NCBI RefSeq assembly: GCF_004138485.1 | Contig: NZ_ML142848.1 | Coordinates: 1,896,640-1,960,639 of the forward strand | Origin: Peristeroidobacter soli | GTDB taxonomy: Bacteria > Pseudomonadota > Gammaproteobacteria > Steroidobacterales > Steroidobacteraceae | Length of the DNA: 64,000 bases | Direction of reading: 5' to 3' | In this document: piece after piece, positions 44,143 through 54,100 of the stretch | Position numbering within the stretch: position 1 is the first letter of the stretch | Layout: every line of letters begins with the position of its first letter | Translations under genes and position numbers: made by a program | Notes under the pieces: generated by a model | The model's input: only the letters and a program-made list of their open reading frames with translations | Databases searched by the model: none | Told to the model about the DNA's origin: nothing

Positions 44143-46542
44143 ATGAACTCATTGCAAGGACTGCTCGGCGGGAATCTCGTCAGCCTGGCCGTGGGCGTTG
44201 CCCTCGGCCTGGTGCCGGCGTTCTTTTCCCTCGCGATGCTGGGCAAGCTCCGTAGTCATCTGCGTCGTCGGCACGCGCAACTCACTGCTGCCAACCGACG
44301 CAACCAGTCCATTGTCGAAGGCTCGGGCGAAGGCGTGCTCGAACTCGACAATGTCGGTCATGTCCGTTACGCCAACCCGGCGGCGGCCAAGATGCTCGGC
44401 TATGAGCCCGAGGAACTGGCCGGCCTCGACTATCGTGTGCTGATCAATACTCAGGAGGACGGCGATTCGCGCACCGATCCGGTCCGTCGCGTCCGTTACA
44501 CGACCGACATCATGCGTGGCGTCGGCGCGCTGCTGCGTCGGAAGAACGGCACGTTCCGTCCGGTCGAATACAAAATCCTGCCGGTGACCGAAGAAGGCGC
44601 GTCGGTCGGCACCGTGCTGGTGTTTCGTGACATCGGCGAGCGCGTGCGGCTCGACAACCTGCTGAAGGACATGCAGGCCACCGCCAAGGTCGGCGGTTGG
44701 GAATACGACGTCACCAGCAAACAATTGCATTGGACCGAGGCGCTGTACGCCATCCACGATCTTCCGGTCGGGCATCTGATCGATCCCGAGGCGCATCGCG
44801 CGTTCTTTCATCCTGAAGATCGAGTGAAGCTGCAGGCCGCCGAGCGCATGGCGCTCGATGCCGGTTTGCCTTCGGATCTGCTGTTGCGAATGACCAGCGC
44901 GCGCGGTCGTCACCTCTGGGTCAGAAGCATCATCAAGGCCGAGCGTCGCGGCGGTAACACCGTGCGCCTGCATGGCACGATCCAGGACGTCACCGACCTG
45001 GTCAGCGCGGAGCGCAAGCTGCGCGAAACGCGAGACTTCTACGAGCTCACCTTGAATGCCGTGCCGACGCCGGTGACCTACGTCAACGCGGGCATGATCG
45101 TGACGTATGCGAACCGCGCGCTCGAGGAATGGATCGCACAGCCGGCGGATGCCGTGCTGGGCCGGCCGCTGCGCGAGAGCGTCGGCGATGAGCAGTTCGC
45201 CGAAATCGAGCCGTTCATCAAGACCGTCATGGGCGGCGAGCTCGTGCACGTCACGCAGACCGGCGTGCGCAACGGCCGTCATCGCGAGTGGCAGAATCAT
45301 TTCGTGCCGCAGATCGGGCCGAACGGCGATGTGCTCGGCTTCTTCTCCATCATCTACGACCTGACCGAGCAGAAGCGCCTCGAAGCGCGACTCCTGCAGG
45401 CGCAGAAGATGGAAGCCATCGGTCAGCTGACCGGCGGCATCGCGCACGACTTCAACAATCTGCTCGGCGTCGTCATCGGCAACCTGCAGTTGCTCGATCG
45501 CAGCGTCGCCGAGACGCCGACCCTGGCGAGAAAGGTTCACACCGCCATGCGTGCCGCCGCGCGCGGTGCCGACCTGACGCGTCGTTTGCTCGCGTTCGCG
45601 CGCCGGCAGATTCTCGAGCCGGCGGTGCTGGACTTGAATCGTCAACTGTCGGGCTTGAGCGAGCTGGTCCAGCGAACCATTGGCGAATCCATCGAAGTGC
45701 GTATGATCCAGGCGCATGATCTGTGGCACACCAGCGCCGACCCGGGCCAGTTCGAGAACGCGATCTTGAATCTCGCCATCAACGCGCGCGACGCCATGCC
45801 TCAGGGCGGCCGGCTCACGGTGCGCACTCAGAACGTCACGCTGGATGCCAAGTTCTGCAGCGACTATCCGTCCATCGAGCCGGGTGAGTTCGTTGCCATC
45901 AGCGTCAACGACAACGGCGTGGGCATGGAAGCGGACGTGCTCAAACGCGTGTTCGAGCCGTTCTTCACCACCAAGGAATCGGGCAAGGGCAGCGGCCTGG
46001 GGCTGGCGATGGTCCACAGCTTCGCCGAGCAGGCGGGCGGTATCGCCACTATCGAAAGCACTACCGGCGTCGGTACCACCGTCAGCATCTTCCTGCCCCG
46101 TTCGCAAGAGGAACAATCGGATCGCGAGGATACGATCGTCACCCGCGTGGCTCCCGGCGGCACCGAGACCATTCTGGTGGTCGAGGACGACGCCGACCTG
46201 CGCGATACCGTCGTGACCGCACTGACTCAGCTCGGTTATCGCGCGCTGGCGGCGGCCAATGGCGCGGCGGCCGTGCGCATTCTTTCGGGACCGGAACGAA
46301 TCGATCTGTTGTTCACCGATGTGATGATGCCGGGCGGGATGCTCGGGCCGGCGCTGGCCAAACGCGCGCGGGAATTGCGTCCTGACATCGATGTGCTCTT
46401 TACTACCGGCTATGCCGACAACGCCGTGCTCGCGGGGACTGCGGGGCTCACGTCGTCGGATGTAATCCATAAACCCTATCGCAACGAAGATCTGGCTATG
46501 CGTATCCGCCATGTCCTCGATAGGGAGGCCCGTGTCGCCTGA
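44143..46542 (+). CDS. PAS hybrid histidine kinase with C-terminal REC (copy B)
   Basis: A 799-residue kinase. Unlike copy A it has an N-terminal hydrophobic helix (about residues 10-33) that should anchor it in the inner membrane. Three PAS-type segments follow (about 50-165, 175-285, 295-415), then His435 in GGIAHDFNNLL, an ATPase domain (NLAINARDAM, DNGVGM, FEPFFTTKESGKGSGLGLAM) and a receiver with phosphoacceptor aspartate in LFTDVMMPGG. From the histidine on, it closely parallels the kinase at 35358. It overlaps the second REC-EAL gene. Confidence 0.88.
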   Translation: MNSLQGLLGGNLVSLAVGVALGLVPAFFSLAMLGKLRSHLRRRHAQLTAANRRNQSIVEGSGEGVLELDNVGHVRYANPAAAKMLGYEPEELAGLDYRVLINTQEDGDSRTDPVRRVRYTTDIMRGVGALLRRKNGTFRPVEYKILPVTEEGASVGTVLVFRDIGERVRLDNLLKDMQATAKVGGWEYDVTSKQLHWTEALYAIHDLPVGHLIDPEAHRAFFHPEDRVKLQAAERMALDAGLPSDLLLRMTSARGRHLWVRSIIKAERRGGNTVRLHGTIQDVTDLVSAERKLRETRDFYELTLNAVPTPVTYVNAGMIVTYANRALEEWIAQPADAVLGRPLRESVGDEQFAEIEPFIKTVMGGELVHVTQTGVRNGRHREWQNHFVPQIGPNGDVLGFFSIIYDLTEQKRLEARLLQAQKMEAIGQLTGGIAHDFNNLLGVVIGNLQLLDRSVAETPTLARKVHTAMRAAARGADLTRRLLAFARRQILEPAVLDLNRQLSGLSELVQRTIGESIEVRMIQAHDLWHTSADPGQFENAILNLAINARDAMPQGGRLTVRTQNVTLDAKFCSDYPSIEPGEFVAISVNDNGVGMEADVLKRVFEPFFTTKESGKGSGLGLAMVHSFAEQAGGIATIESTTGVGTTVSIFLPRSQEEQSDREDTIVTRVAPGGTETILVVEDDADLRDTVVTALTQLGYRALAAANGAAAVRILSGPERIDLLFTDVMMPGGMLGPALAKRARELRPDIDVLFTTGYADNAVLAGTAGLTSSDVIHKPYRNEDLAMRIRHVLDREARVA

Positions 46543-47707
46543 TCAAACCAATAAATTGCTGGTCATCGACGATCAGCCCGACCTCTGCGAATTCATTTCG
46601 GAGGCCGCGGCCGGTCTCGGTTTCGAATCCAAGGGGGTGACCGACCCGGAAGCGTTCCGGCGCGCTGTGCAGGAATTCCAGCCCTCGGTGGTGGTGCTCG
46701 ATTTGCAGATGCCCGGGGCCGATGGCATCGAGCTGCTGCGTTATCTCGGCGAACGAGGCAGCAAGGCGCAGATCCTGGTCGCGAGCGGCATGGATCAGCG
46801 CGTACTGCAAACCGCTCAACAGATCGGCAAGGCCCACGGCCTGCAGATGCTGGGCGCGCTTCAGAAGCCGATTCTGCTGGCGGATCTCGAAGCGACGTTG
46901 CGCCAATGTTTGAGCAGCGACACGCCGATCAGCGCCGCGGCCCTGACCGCCGCGCTCGACAAGCGCGAGATCATCGTTCACTACCAGCCCAAGGCGACGC
47001 GGCTCGCGCCCAATCGCTGGATCGTCGAAGGCGTCGAGGCGCTGGCGCGCTGGAATCATCCGTCGCTGGGCTTCGTCTCGCCGGTGCGTTTCATTCCGCT
47101 GGCGGAGAAGAACGGCTTGATCCGCCGGCTCACCGAGCAGGTGCTGGAGACGGCGCTGTCTCAATGCCGCGCCTGGGATGCCGTCGGTCTGCAGTTGTCG
47201 GTGGCGATCAATCTGTCGCCGCAGTTATTGAACGACCTGGCGTTCCCCGATCAAGTCGCCCGCATGGCGGCCCAGGTGGGCGCCGACGCCCGCCGGATCA
47301 TTTTCGAAGTGACCGAAAGCGCGGCCATGTTCGATCCGGGCACGACCATGGACGTGCTCACCCGCATGCGCGTGAAGAACTTCGGCCTGTCGATCGACGA
47401 CTTCGGCACCGGTTACTCGTCGCTGAAACAGCTGTATCTGATGCCGTTCAGCGAGCTGAAGATCGACACCTCTTTTGTCCGCGATGTGTTCGCGCACGAA
47501 GATGCCCGGACCATGGTCGAAACGATGGTGCTGTTGGCCCACAAGCTGCGGCTGACTGCCTGCGCCGAGGGTGTCGAATCCCAGGAGGTCCTGGACTTCC
47601 TCGACGGCGTCGGCTGCGACCGCGCCCAGGGCTACTTCATCGGCCGCCCGATGGCCGGCACCGCCCTGGAAATCGCCGTCCGCGAATGGAACAGCAAGCA
47701 AAAATAG
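46532..47707 (+). CDS. REC-EAL c-di-GMP phosphodiesterase (copy B)
   Basis: A 391-residue paralogue of the protein at 38044. Receiver Asp57 (VLDLQMPG) is at the same residue number as in copy A, and the EAL glutamate is Glu169 (VEALARW). Asn in AINLSP, Glu in EVTESA, the two Asp of IDDFGTG, Lys in ELKIDT, Glu in CAEGVE and Gln in AQGYF are all present, so phosphodiesterase activity is likely. GTG 46532 is chosen by alignment with copy A and a preceding GGGAGG, though the spacing is only 3 nt; ATG 46511 is the alternative. It is the last gene of the likely operon starting at 41829. Confidence 0.88.
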   Translation: MSPDQTNKLLVIDDQPDLCEFISEAAAGLGFESKGVTDPEAFRRAVQEFQPSVVVLDLQMPGADGIELLRYLGERGSKAQILVASGMDQRVLQTAQQIGKAHGLQMLGALQKPILLADLEATLRQCLSSDTPISAAALTAALDKREIIVHYQPKATRLAPNRWIVEGVEALARWNHPSLGFVSPVRFIPLAEKNGLIRRLTEQVLETALSQCRAWDAVGLQLSVAINLSPQLLNDLAFPDQVARMAAQVGADARRIIFEVTESAAMFDPGTTMDVLTRMRVKNFGLSIDDFGTGYSSLKQLYLMPFSELKIDTSFVRDVFAHEDARTMVETMVLLAHKLRLTACAEGVESQEVLDFLDGVGCDRAQGYFIGRPMAGTALEIAVREWNSKQK

Positions 47708-47929
47708 GCCTGCGGCCGGCGCATGCCCGACAAAAACCCCATTGCTGTTAACCTCTTAGCTCGCGATCGGAGACGATCCGGCACAGCGCGCCCGGCTTGA
47801 AAGCCGTCAGCGGCGTGCGCGCAGTGCCAAGCAATTGGCCGACATCCCTTGAGTTAAACCTTCTCGGGCCGCGCCGCATCGAACTCCACAAAGGCGGACG
47901 TAACACGCGAAGGAAGTAGAGGGCGGAAC

Positions 47930-48529
47930 TTGCAATACGGCGCTGGCGCCAACGACTCGGTCCCAGTTGCGGACCCTCTGCTCTCCGACGTGAGCCTGGT
48001 TACGGCTGCCCGGGGTGGCGATATGCGCGCGTTCGAGCGCCTGTATCGCACCCATAGCGGCAAGGTAATGGGCCTGTGCCTGCGGATGACGCGGCGGCGG
48101 GACGTGGCGGAGGATTGCGTGCAACAGACATTCATCAGAGCGTGGCGGAGCCTGCAGGCCTTCGAGGGCCGCAGTGCTTTCGGCACCTGGTTGCACCGGA
48201 TCGCGGTCAACGAGGTGCTGAGCCACGGCCGGAATCACGGCACGCGCTCCGAATCCAATGAAGATGCCATCGAGGATGCCATCGCCTCGCCGGGCGACAG
48301 CGACAAAGAACACGACGCCGGCGAAGTGATGGATCTGGAGCGCGCGCTCAGGACCCTGCCGGAAGGTGCGCGTCACGTGGTGGTATTGCAGGCTGTGTAC
48401 GGTTACAGCCACGAAGAATGCGCCGACATGCTCGGCATCGCAGTCGGTACCTGCAAGGCTCAACTGCATCGCGGACGCAAGTTGTTACGCGAGCGCATGG
48501 GTCTGGCGGCGGAGGCGGACGATGAGTAA
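47930..48529 (+). CDS. ECF-type RNA polymerase sigma factor
   Basis: A 199-residue sigma-70-family factor. Region 2 spans RGGDMRAFERLYRTHSGKVMGLCLRM to RSAFGTWLHRIAVNEVL (about residues 28-97), and region 4 runs from LRTLPEGARHVVVLQAVYGYSHEECADMLGIAVGTCKAQLHRG (about 140-182). The acidic linker (NEDAIEDAI) is long. TTG 47930 is used as start, with AGGGCGGA just upstream; no ATG or GTG in frame lies before region 2. It overlaps the next gene by 8 bp (ATGAGTAA), a membrane protein that is probably its anti-sigma factor. Confidence 0.88.
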   Translation: MQYGAGANDSVPVADPLLSDVSLVTAARGGDMRAFERLYRTHSGKVMGLCLRMTRRRDVAEDCVQQTFIRAWRSLQAFEGRSAFGTWLHRIAVNEVLSHGRNHGTRSESNEDAIEDAIASPGDSDKEHDAGEVMDLERALRTLPEGARHVVVLQAVYGYSHEECADMLGIAVGTCKAQLHRGRKLLRERMGLAAEADDE

Positions 48530-49133
48530 CCAAGACAACGATCCGTTGAGCCAGATGCTCGCGTCGCTGCCCAAGGACGTGCAGCCGGAACGCGATCTGT
48601 GGCAAGGCATCCAGGCCGAGATCGGCAAGACGCCGGTCGTCACCGACACCGCGCCGGTCGTGCACTTCTCCTCCACGCGCTGGTTTCAGATCGCCGCGGG
48701 GGTACTTCTCGTGCTTGCCACGTCCTTCACTACGTTTGTCATCACCCGTAATTCGGTGGAGAAAGACGCCGCCGTGCAAATCGCTCGGGCCCAACAGCAG
48801 GCACCGGTGCCGACGGCCACCGCGCCGTTGAATGCGATGCCGGCGAGCTTCGGCACCGAGGCGTTGGGCGCCGATTATCTGAAGGCCCGCTCGGAGCTGG
48901 ATCAGCGCTTCGCGGAGCGCATGAAGACGCTGCCGCCGTCGACGCGCGCCAAGCTGGAACGCAATCTCGCCGACCTGCGTCACGCGGCCAACGAAATTTC
49001 CGCGACGCTGGCCGAGAACCCCTCCGATCCGCTGCTGCAGGATCTGTTGATGTCCACTTATCAGCGCGAGCTGCAGCTGCTCGCCGACGTTAGCGAAATG
49101 CCGGCTTCCCATCCCGTGAGGACTGATCTATGA
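48522..49133 (+). CDS. Membrane-bound putative anti-sigma factor
   Basis: A 203-residue single-span protein. A cytoplasmic N-terminus of about 53 residues (with RDLWQGIQAEI) is followed by a transmembrane helix at 54-75 and a periplasmic helical domain (ERMKTLPPSTRAKLERNLADLRHAANEI). The zinc-finger motif of ZAS anti-sigma factors is absent. Its role as anti-sigma is inferred from topology and overlap with the sigma gene. It also overlaps the DUF4097 gene as ATGA (49130-49133). Confidence 0.75.
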   Translation: MSNQDNDPLSQMLASLPKDVQPERDLWQGIQAEIGKTPVVTDTAPVVHFSSTRWFQIAAGVLLVLATSFTTFVITRNSVEKDAAVQIARAQQQAPVPTATAPLNAMPASFGTEALGADYLKARSELDQRFAERMKTLPPSTRAKLERNLADLRHAANEISATLAENPSDPLLQDLLMSTYQRELQLLADVSEMPASHPVRTDL

Positions 49134-50026
49134 CCGCCCCCATGTCGGCAGCGCTGCGAGCTGCCTTGGCCCTGATGCTGGCGGCGGCGGCATCCAACGC
49201 CGGCGCCGAGGAATTCTCCAAGACCCTGCCGGCCGATGCACGCGGCGAGGTGGAGATCGTCAATGTCGCCGGCATCGTCGAAGTCAGCGGCTGGGATCGG
49301 CCCGAAGTGAAGGTCGACGCCGATCTCGGCGGCAGCGTCGAGAAGCTGGATTTCCGCACCGACGGTTCGCGCACATTGATCAAAGTCGTGCTGCCGCGGA
49401 TGAGCGGTTCGTCGGGCTCCAGCGACCTGCGCATCAAAGTGCCTCAGGGCAGCGGCCTGATCATCAATACGGTGAGCGCCGACCAGATCGTCAAGGGCGT
49501 GCGGGGCATGCAGCGCCTGCAGGCGGTCAGCGGCGGCATCGAGACCGAGTTCGGTCCCGGCGATCTGGAATTGAAAACCGTCAGCGGCGACATCCGCGCC
49601 CAGGGCGACGGCAAGGGCCTGGTCCGCGCCACCTCGATCAGCGGCGACATGGAAATCACCAAGGGCGGCCCGGAGCTGGATCTGAATACGGTGTCCGGCG
49701 ACATGATCGTCACGCTCGATCGCCTCGACCGCGGCCGGATCAAGACCACCAACGGCGATCTGAATCTGACCACCGCGCTGGGCGAGGACGCCCGCGTCGA
49801 TGCCGAGGCCATTAACGGCGATCTGCACTTCACCTTGCGCGGCGCCATCGACACCGAATTCGATATTGAAACGTTCAATGGCGACATCGACAACTGCTTC
49901 GGGCCCAAGCCCAGCCGCAGCCGCGAATACGGCCCAGGGAACGAGCTGCGCTTCACGGAAGGCCAAGGCAAGGGGCGCGTGCGGGTCAAGACGTTGAACG
50001 GCGGCGTGATGATCTGTAAGCGCTGA
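49130..50026 (+). CDS. Exported DUF4097-type beta-repeat protein
   Basis: A 298-residue protein with a signal peptide (residues 1-26, ending SNAGA). The mature part is a run of short repeated turns containing S/N-G-D or S-G-x (AVSGGIETEF, TVSGDIRAQG, SISGDMEITK, TVSGDMIVTL, TNGDLNLTT, INGDLHFTL, FNGDIDN), the pattern of DUF4097 beta-helical proteins often called putative adhesins. It ends with NGGVMICKR. Coupled to the sigma/anti-sigma genes, it is probably cell-envelope associated; its function is unknown. Confidence 0.85.
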   Translation: MTAPMSAALRAALALMLAAAASNAGAEEFSKTLPADARGEVEIVNVAGIVEVSGWDRPEVKVDADLGGSVEKLDFRTDGSRTLIKVVLPRMSGSSGSSDLRIKVPQGSGLIINTVSADQIVKGVRGMQRLQAVSGGIETEFGPGDLELKTVSGDIRAQGDGKGLVRATSISGDMEITKGGPELDLNTVSGDMIVTLDRLDRGRIKTTNGDLNLTTALGEDARVDAEAINGDLHFTLRGAIDTEFDIETFNGDIDNCFGPKPSRSREYGPGNELRFTEGQGKGRVRVKTLNGGVMICKR

Positions 50027-50036
50027 GGCAACAAAG

Positions 50037-50052
50037 TGTGACGTCTTTCGCA
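50037..50052. promoter_or_regulatory. CRP-like site upstream of the cyclase gene
   Basis: TGTGA-CGTCTT-TCGCA matches nine of ten bases of the CRP half-site consensus with the correct 6-bp spacer. It lies 155 bp before the REC-GGDEF gene. Confidence 0.35.
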
Positions 50053-50207
50053 AGGTTCGCGATGATTCGGCAACAGCAAGGGCGGTCGGTTTGCATATAA
50101 CGTCGGTTGCGCCCTCAGGCTCAATTGCTGAGGGGTGGCCGCAAATGTGACTAAGTGCCACGGCACCGCTTTGCGACAGAAGCCTGCACCGGGTACGATC
50201 CGCGGCG

Positions 50208-51164
50208 ATGCCCGCAACCCCATCCGACAATTCACCCGCGCAACCGGCCTGGCGGATTCTGCTCGTCGATGACGAGCCGACGCAGCGTCTGATCGTGGCG
50301 CGCCTGCTGAAGCGCGGCGGATACGAAGTCGAGATGGCGGCCAACGGCCGCGAGGCGCTCGCCAAGCTGGAACAGGGCGACTTCCCGATGATGATCACGG
50401 ACTGGGAAATGCCGGAAATGGACGGCGTGGCCCTGTGCCGGGCGGTGCGCGCCAAGGAGCGCGGCTACACCTACATCATTCTGCTCACTTCGCGCGATGC
50501 CATCGAGCACCTGGTCGCGGGATTGCAGTCCGGCGCCGACGATTACCTGATCAAGCCCGTGGTCGAGCCGGAGCTGATCGCCCGGCTGAATACCGGCCGG
50601 CGCATCGTTACGCTGGAGCGCTCGCTGCGCGCGGCCAACGAAGAAAACCGCCGGTTGTCGATTACCGACCCGCTGACGGGCGTCCACAATCGTCGTTTCC
50701 TGATGGAACAACTGCCGCGGGAGATCGATCGCGCGGCCCGTTATGGCCGCCAGCTCGCAGCCATCATGTGCGACGTCGACTTCTTCAAGCGGATCAACGA
50801 TACGCACGGTCACCTGACCGGCGACGAAGTGTTGAAGTGGTTCGCCAACGCGCTCAAGAGCGGCGTGCGCACCAGCGACTGGATCGCCCGCTACGGTGGC
50901 GAGGAATTCGTGATCGTGTTGCCGGAAACGAATGTCGGCAACGCCTCCACGGCGGCCGAGCATCTGCGCAAACACATCGCCGAGCAGCCGTTCAAGCTGG
51001 CCGACCAGGAGTTCACGGTGTCCGCCAGCTTCGGCGTATCCGGCTGGCAGGATAAGGTGCCGCAGGGTGCGACACTCGACAGTCTGATGGCTCGATGCGA
51101 CGCGGGGGTGTACGCCAGCAAGGCCGCCGGCCGGAATCGCATCACCACCGAAAGCCAGGACTGA
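50208..51164 (+). CDS. REC-GGDEF diguanylate cyclase
   Basis: A 318-residue response regulator that should make c-di-GMP from two GTP when phosphorylated. The receiver has VDDEP at 20-24, phosphoacceptor Asp65 in ITDWEMPEMDG and lysine in LIKPV. The GGDEF domain starts at about 150 (TDPLTGVHNRR) and carries an intact GGEEF at 230-234; RTSD at 221-224, five residues before it, fits the inhibitory I-site RxxD. It is opposed by the two EAL proteins encoded nearby. It is convergent with the 1.2-kb-residue hybrid kinase, 12 bp apart; that kinase is a possible phosphodonor. Confidence 0.93.
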   Translation: MPATPSDNSPAQPAWRILLVDDEPTQRLIVARLLKRGGYEVEMAANGREALAKLEQGDFPMMITDWEMPEMDGVALCRAVRAKERGYTYIILLTSRDAIEHLVAGLQSGADDYLIKPVVEPELIARLNTGRRIVTLERSLRAANEENRRLSITDPLTGVHNRRFLMEQLPREIDRAARYGRQLAAIMCDVDFFKRINDTHGHLTGDEVLKWFANALKSGVRTSDWIARYGGEEFVIVLPETNVGNASTAAEHLRKHIAEQPFKLADQEFTVSASFGVSGWQDKVPQGATLDSLMARCDAGVYASKAAGRNRITTESQD

Positions 51165-51176
51165 TCGGCCGGTCCT

Positions 51177-54100
51177 TCAGCCCGCCTTGGCCACCGGCTC
51201 GGGCGCGTACTCCATCAAGAATTCCTTCGCGCGGCCCAGTTCCAGGGCCAGCTGTGCCACCAGCTCGCTCAATCGCTGCTGATCGACGCTCGAGGCCTGA
51301 GCCTCCAGCGTGTGCGACAGCTCGCGCAACGGCTCGGCGTAGATGTTGGCACTGGCGCCTTTCAACTTGTGCGCGATCCGGCTCAGGCCGGGCCGATCCA
51401 GCGCGGCCAGCGAGGCGCGCAGCTCATCGAGCGCCTGCTCGCCGCTGGCGATGAAGGTCGCCACCAGCTCACGGGTGAATTCCGGATCGCCATCGGTCAG
51501 CTCGTTGAGCCGGGCCAGGTGCACCGGAACGTTGGCATTGGCGTCGACTGGGGCGGCCGACGTCTCCTCGGCCGTGATACGCAGGCCGAACTTGGTCAGG
51601 ATCTCGTGCAAGCGGGGGATTTCCAGAGGTTTGGTGAGGAACGCGTCCATGCCGGCTGCCATGCAGCGCTCCAGCTGACTGGCCATGGCGTTTGCGGTCA
51701 ACGCGACGATGGGCGCGTTCGGACGGCCGTCGCCCGTCTCGCGCTCACGGATGCGCAATGTCGCGGTGATGCCATCCATCACCGGCATCTGCAGATCCAT
51801 CAGAATCAGATCGAACGTGGTCTCTTCGCAGGCGCGCACGGCTTCGACACCGTTGTCCGCCACGCGCACCGTGCAGCCCATGCGCTCGAGGAATCGGACC
51901 GCGACCTTTTGATTGACCGCGTTGTCTTCCACCAGCAGCACGGTGCCGCGATAGGACTCGGCGATGTGCGCGGCCAGCGTGTTACGAGTGACGATGGGTT
52001 GGCTCTTCATGTGCCAGGTCTTGGAATCGTGCGCGAGCACGCGATCCAGGCATTCGAGCAGCTCGCGCGCGCGGAGCGGCTTGGTGAGATACGCCGCGAA
52101 GCCCAGCGCCGCGAAGCGGTGGATATCGCCATGCCCGTCCATCGAGGTGAGCATCACCAGGCGCGCTTGTGACAATTGCGCGTCGGCGTTGATGCGTTCG
52201 CCCAGCGTCGCTCCGTCCATATCGTGCATGCGGTGATCGGCGAGCACGACTTCGAACGGCTGGCCGTCGACCGCCGCCGTATGTAACAAACTCATCGCCT
52301 CGATGCCGCCGGCCGCGAGACTGACCTCGAAGCCCGCATGCATGAGCTGACCGGCCACCACGCGACGATTCGTTTCGTTGTCGTCGACGACCAGAATGCG
52401 TCGACCGATGCGCGTCGGCACCAGCAGGCGCACCGGCGCCGGCGCCGATGAAAACTCCGCGGCGGGCAGCGGCAACGTGAACCAGAAACAGGAGCCCCGA
52501 TTGAGCTCGCTCTGCGCGCCGACATCGCCGCCCATCATCTGCACCAGGCGGCGCACGATCGACAAGCCGAGCCCCGTGCCGCCGAAGTGACGCGTGGTCG
52601 AGGAGTCCGCTTGCACGAACGGCTGGAACAGGTTCTGCAACGTACCGGCCGCGATACCGATGCCGGTGTCACGCACTTCGAAGCGCGTGCCGAGCTCATC
52701 GCCGCCCAGATCCACACAGCTGACCTCGATGACGATTTCGCCTTCGCGCGTGAACTTGATGGCGTTGCTGATGAGGTTGATCAAACATTGACGGATGCGC
52801 TGCGGATCGCCGACCACCCGATCCGGCACGTCCGGATGAATGTGCACGACCAGCTCCAGATTCTTCGCGGCGGCCTGAAATGCCAGCATCACCGCGGCTT
52901 CTTCCACGACATTGCGCAGATCCAGTTCCAGCGCTTCGATGTCGAGCTTGCCGGCCTCGATCTTGGAGAAATCCAGGATGTCGTTGATCACGATCAACAA
53001 CGAGTCGGCGCTGGAGCGGATGGTTTCCGCGTAGTCGCGCTGAGTCCGGTGCAGCGGGCTTTCCAGCAGCAGACCGGTCATGCCGATGATGCCGTTCATC
53101 GGCGTGCGAATTTCATGACTGACGTTCGCGAGAAATTCGCTCTTGGCGCGGTTGGCGCTTTCGGCGGCTTCGGTGGCTCGTAACAACGCTTCACGTGCCG
53201 AGCGCGCTTCGGTCACGTCTTGCAGCGAGCCTGACAATCGCAGCGGCCGGCCCTGCGCATCGCGCTCGGCGGTGGCGCGTGCGCGATACCAGCGATATTC
53301 GTTCCACCGGGTGCGCAGACGAATCTCGACGTCGTAGGGCAGGCGCTGCTGGAAATGCAGGCGCGTCGCATTGGCCACGGCGTCGGCGTCGTCGGCGTGC
53401 AGACATTGTTTGAGGAAGTTCGCGTTGGCAGGCAGCTCCGTATATTCGAAGCCCAGCAGTTCGGCGACGCGCGGCGAATGCCAGGACGAGCCATCCGCAT
53501 CCATTTCCCACAGACCGTCCTGGGTCCCGTTGATGGCGCGTTCCAGACGTTCCTGAGTGTGTCGAAGTGCGTCTTCGGCGAGCTTCTGTTCGTGCGCGTC
53601 CTGAATGGAGCCGGCAATCGAAACCGCGCGCCCCTGGTCGTCGCGTTCGGCCATGCCGCGATGACGGAACCAGCGATATTCTCCGCTCTTCATCCGCAGG
53701 CGCAGAGCGACGTCGAACGCCGCACCTTGTTCGACGTGTTCGAGCAACGACTGGCGTCCCCGACCGATGTCTTCCGGATGAACCAGCGCTTCGATTTGTT
53801 CGGAGTCTGCCGACAGCTCGCCATCTTTGTAACCCAGCAACGCGTGATAGCTCGACGAGAACCACATGCGTCCCTGTACCAGATCCTTTTCCCAGTGACC
53901 CTCGGAGCTGGACAGCGACGCGCGTTCCAGTCGTTTCTCGACCTCGCGCAATATCTGCGCTTGCTGTTGCAGGCGGTTGGCGGCTTCGATTTCCTTGGTG
54001 ATATCCCAAGACACACCCAGCAGTCGCACATTGGTGGGGTCGACGTGCAGGACTCGCGCATGCGCCTGTACGGTCACTTGCTTGCCGTTGACGCCGCGAA

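Noticed and set aside
44149-46512. Long minus-strand open frame opposite the hybrid kinase
   Set aside because: Antisense shadow of a multi-domain kinase with all motifs intact.
48522-49133. Classical ZAS-type anti-sigma factor
   Set aside because: No histidine/cysteine zinc motif is present in the N-terminal domain; only the general membrane anti-sigma role was kept.
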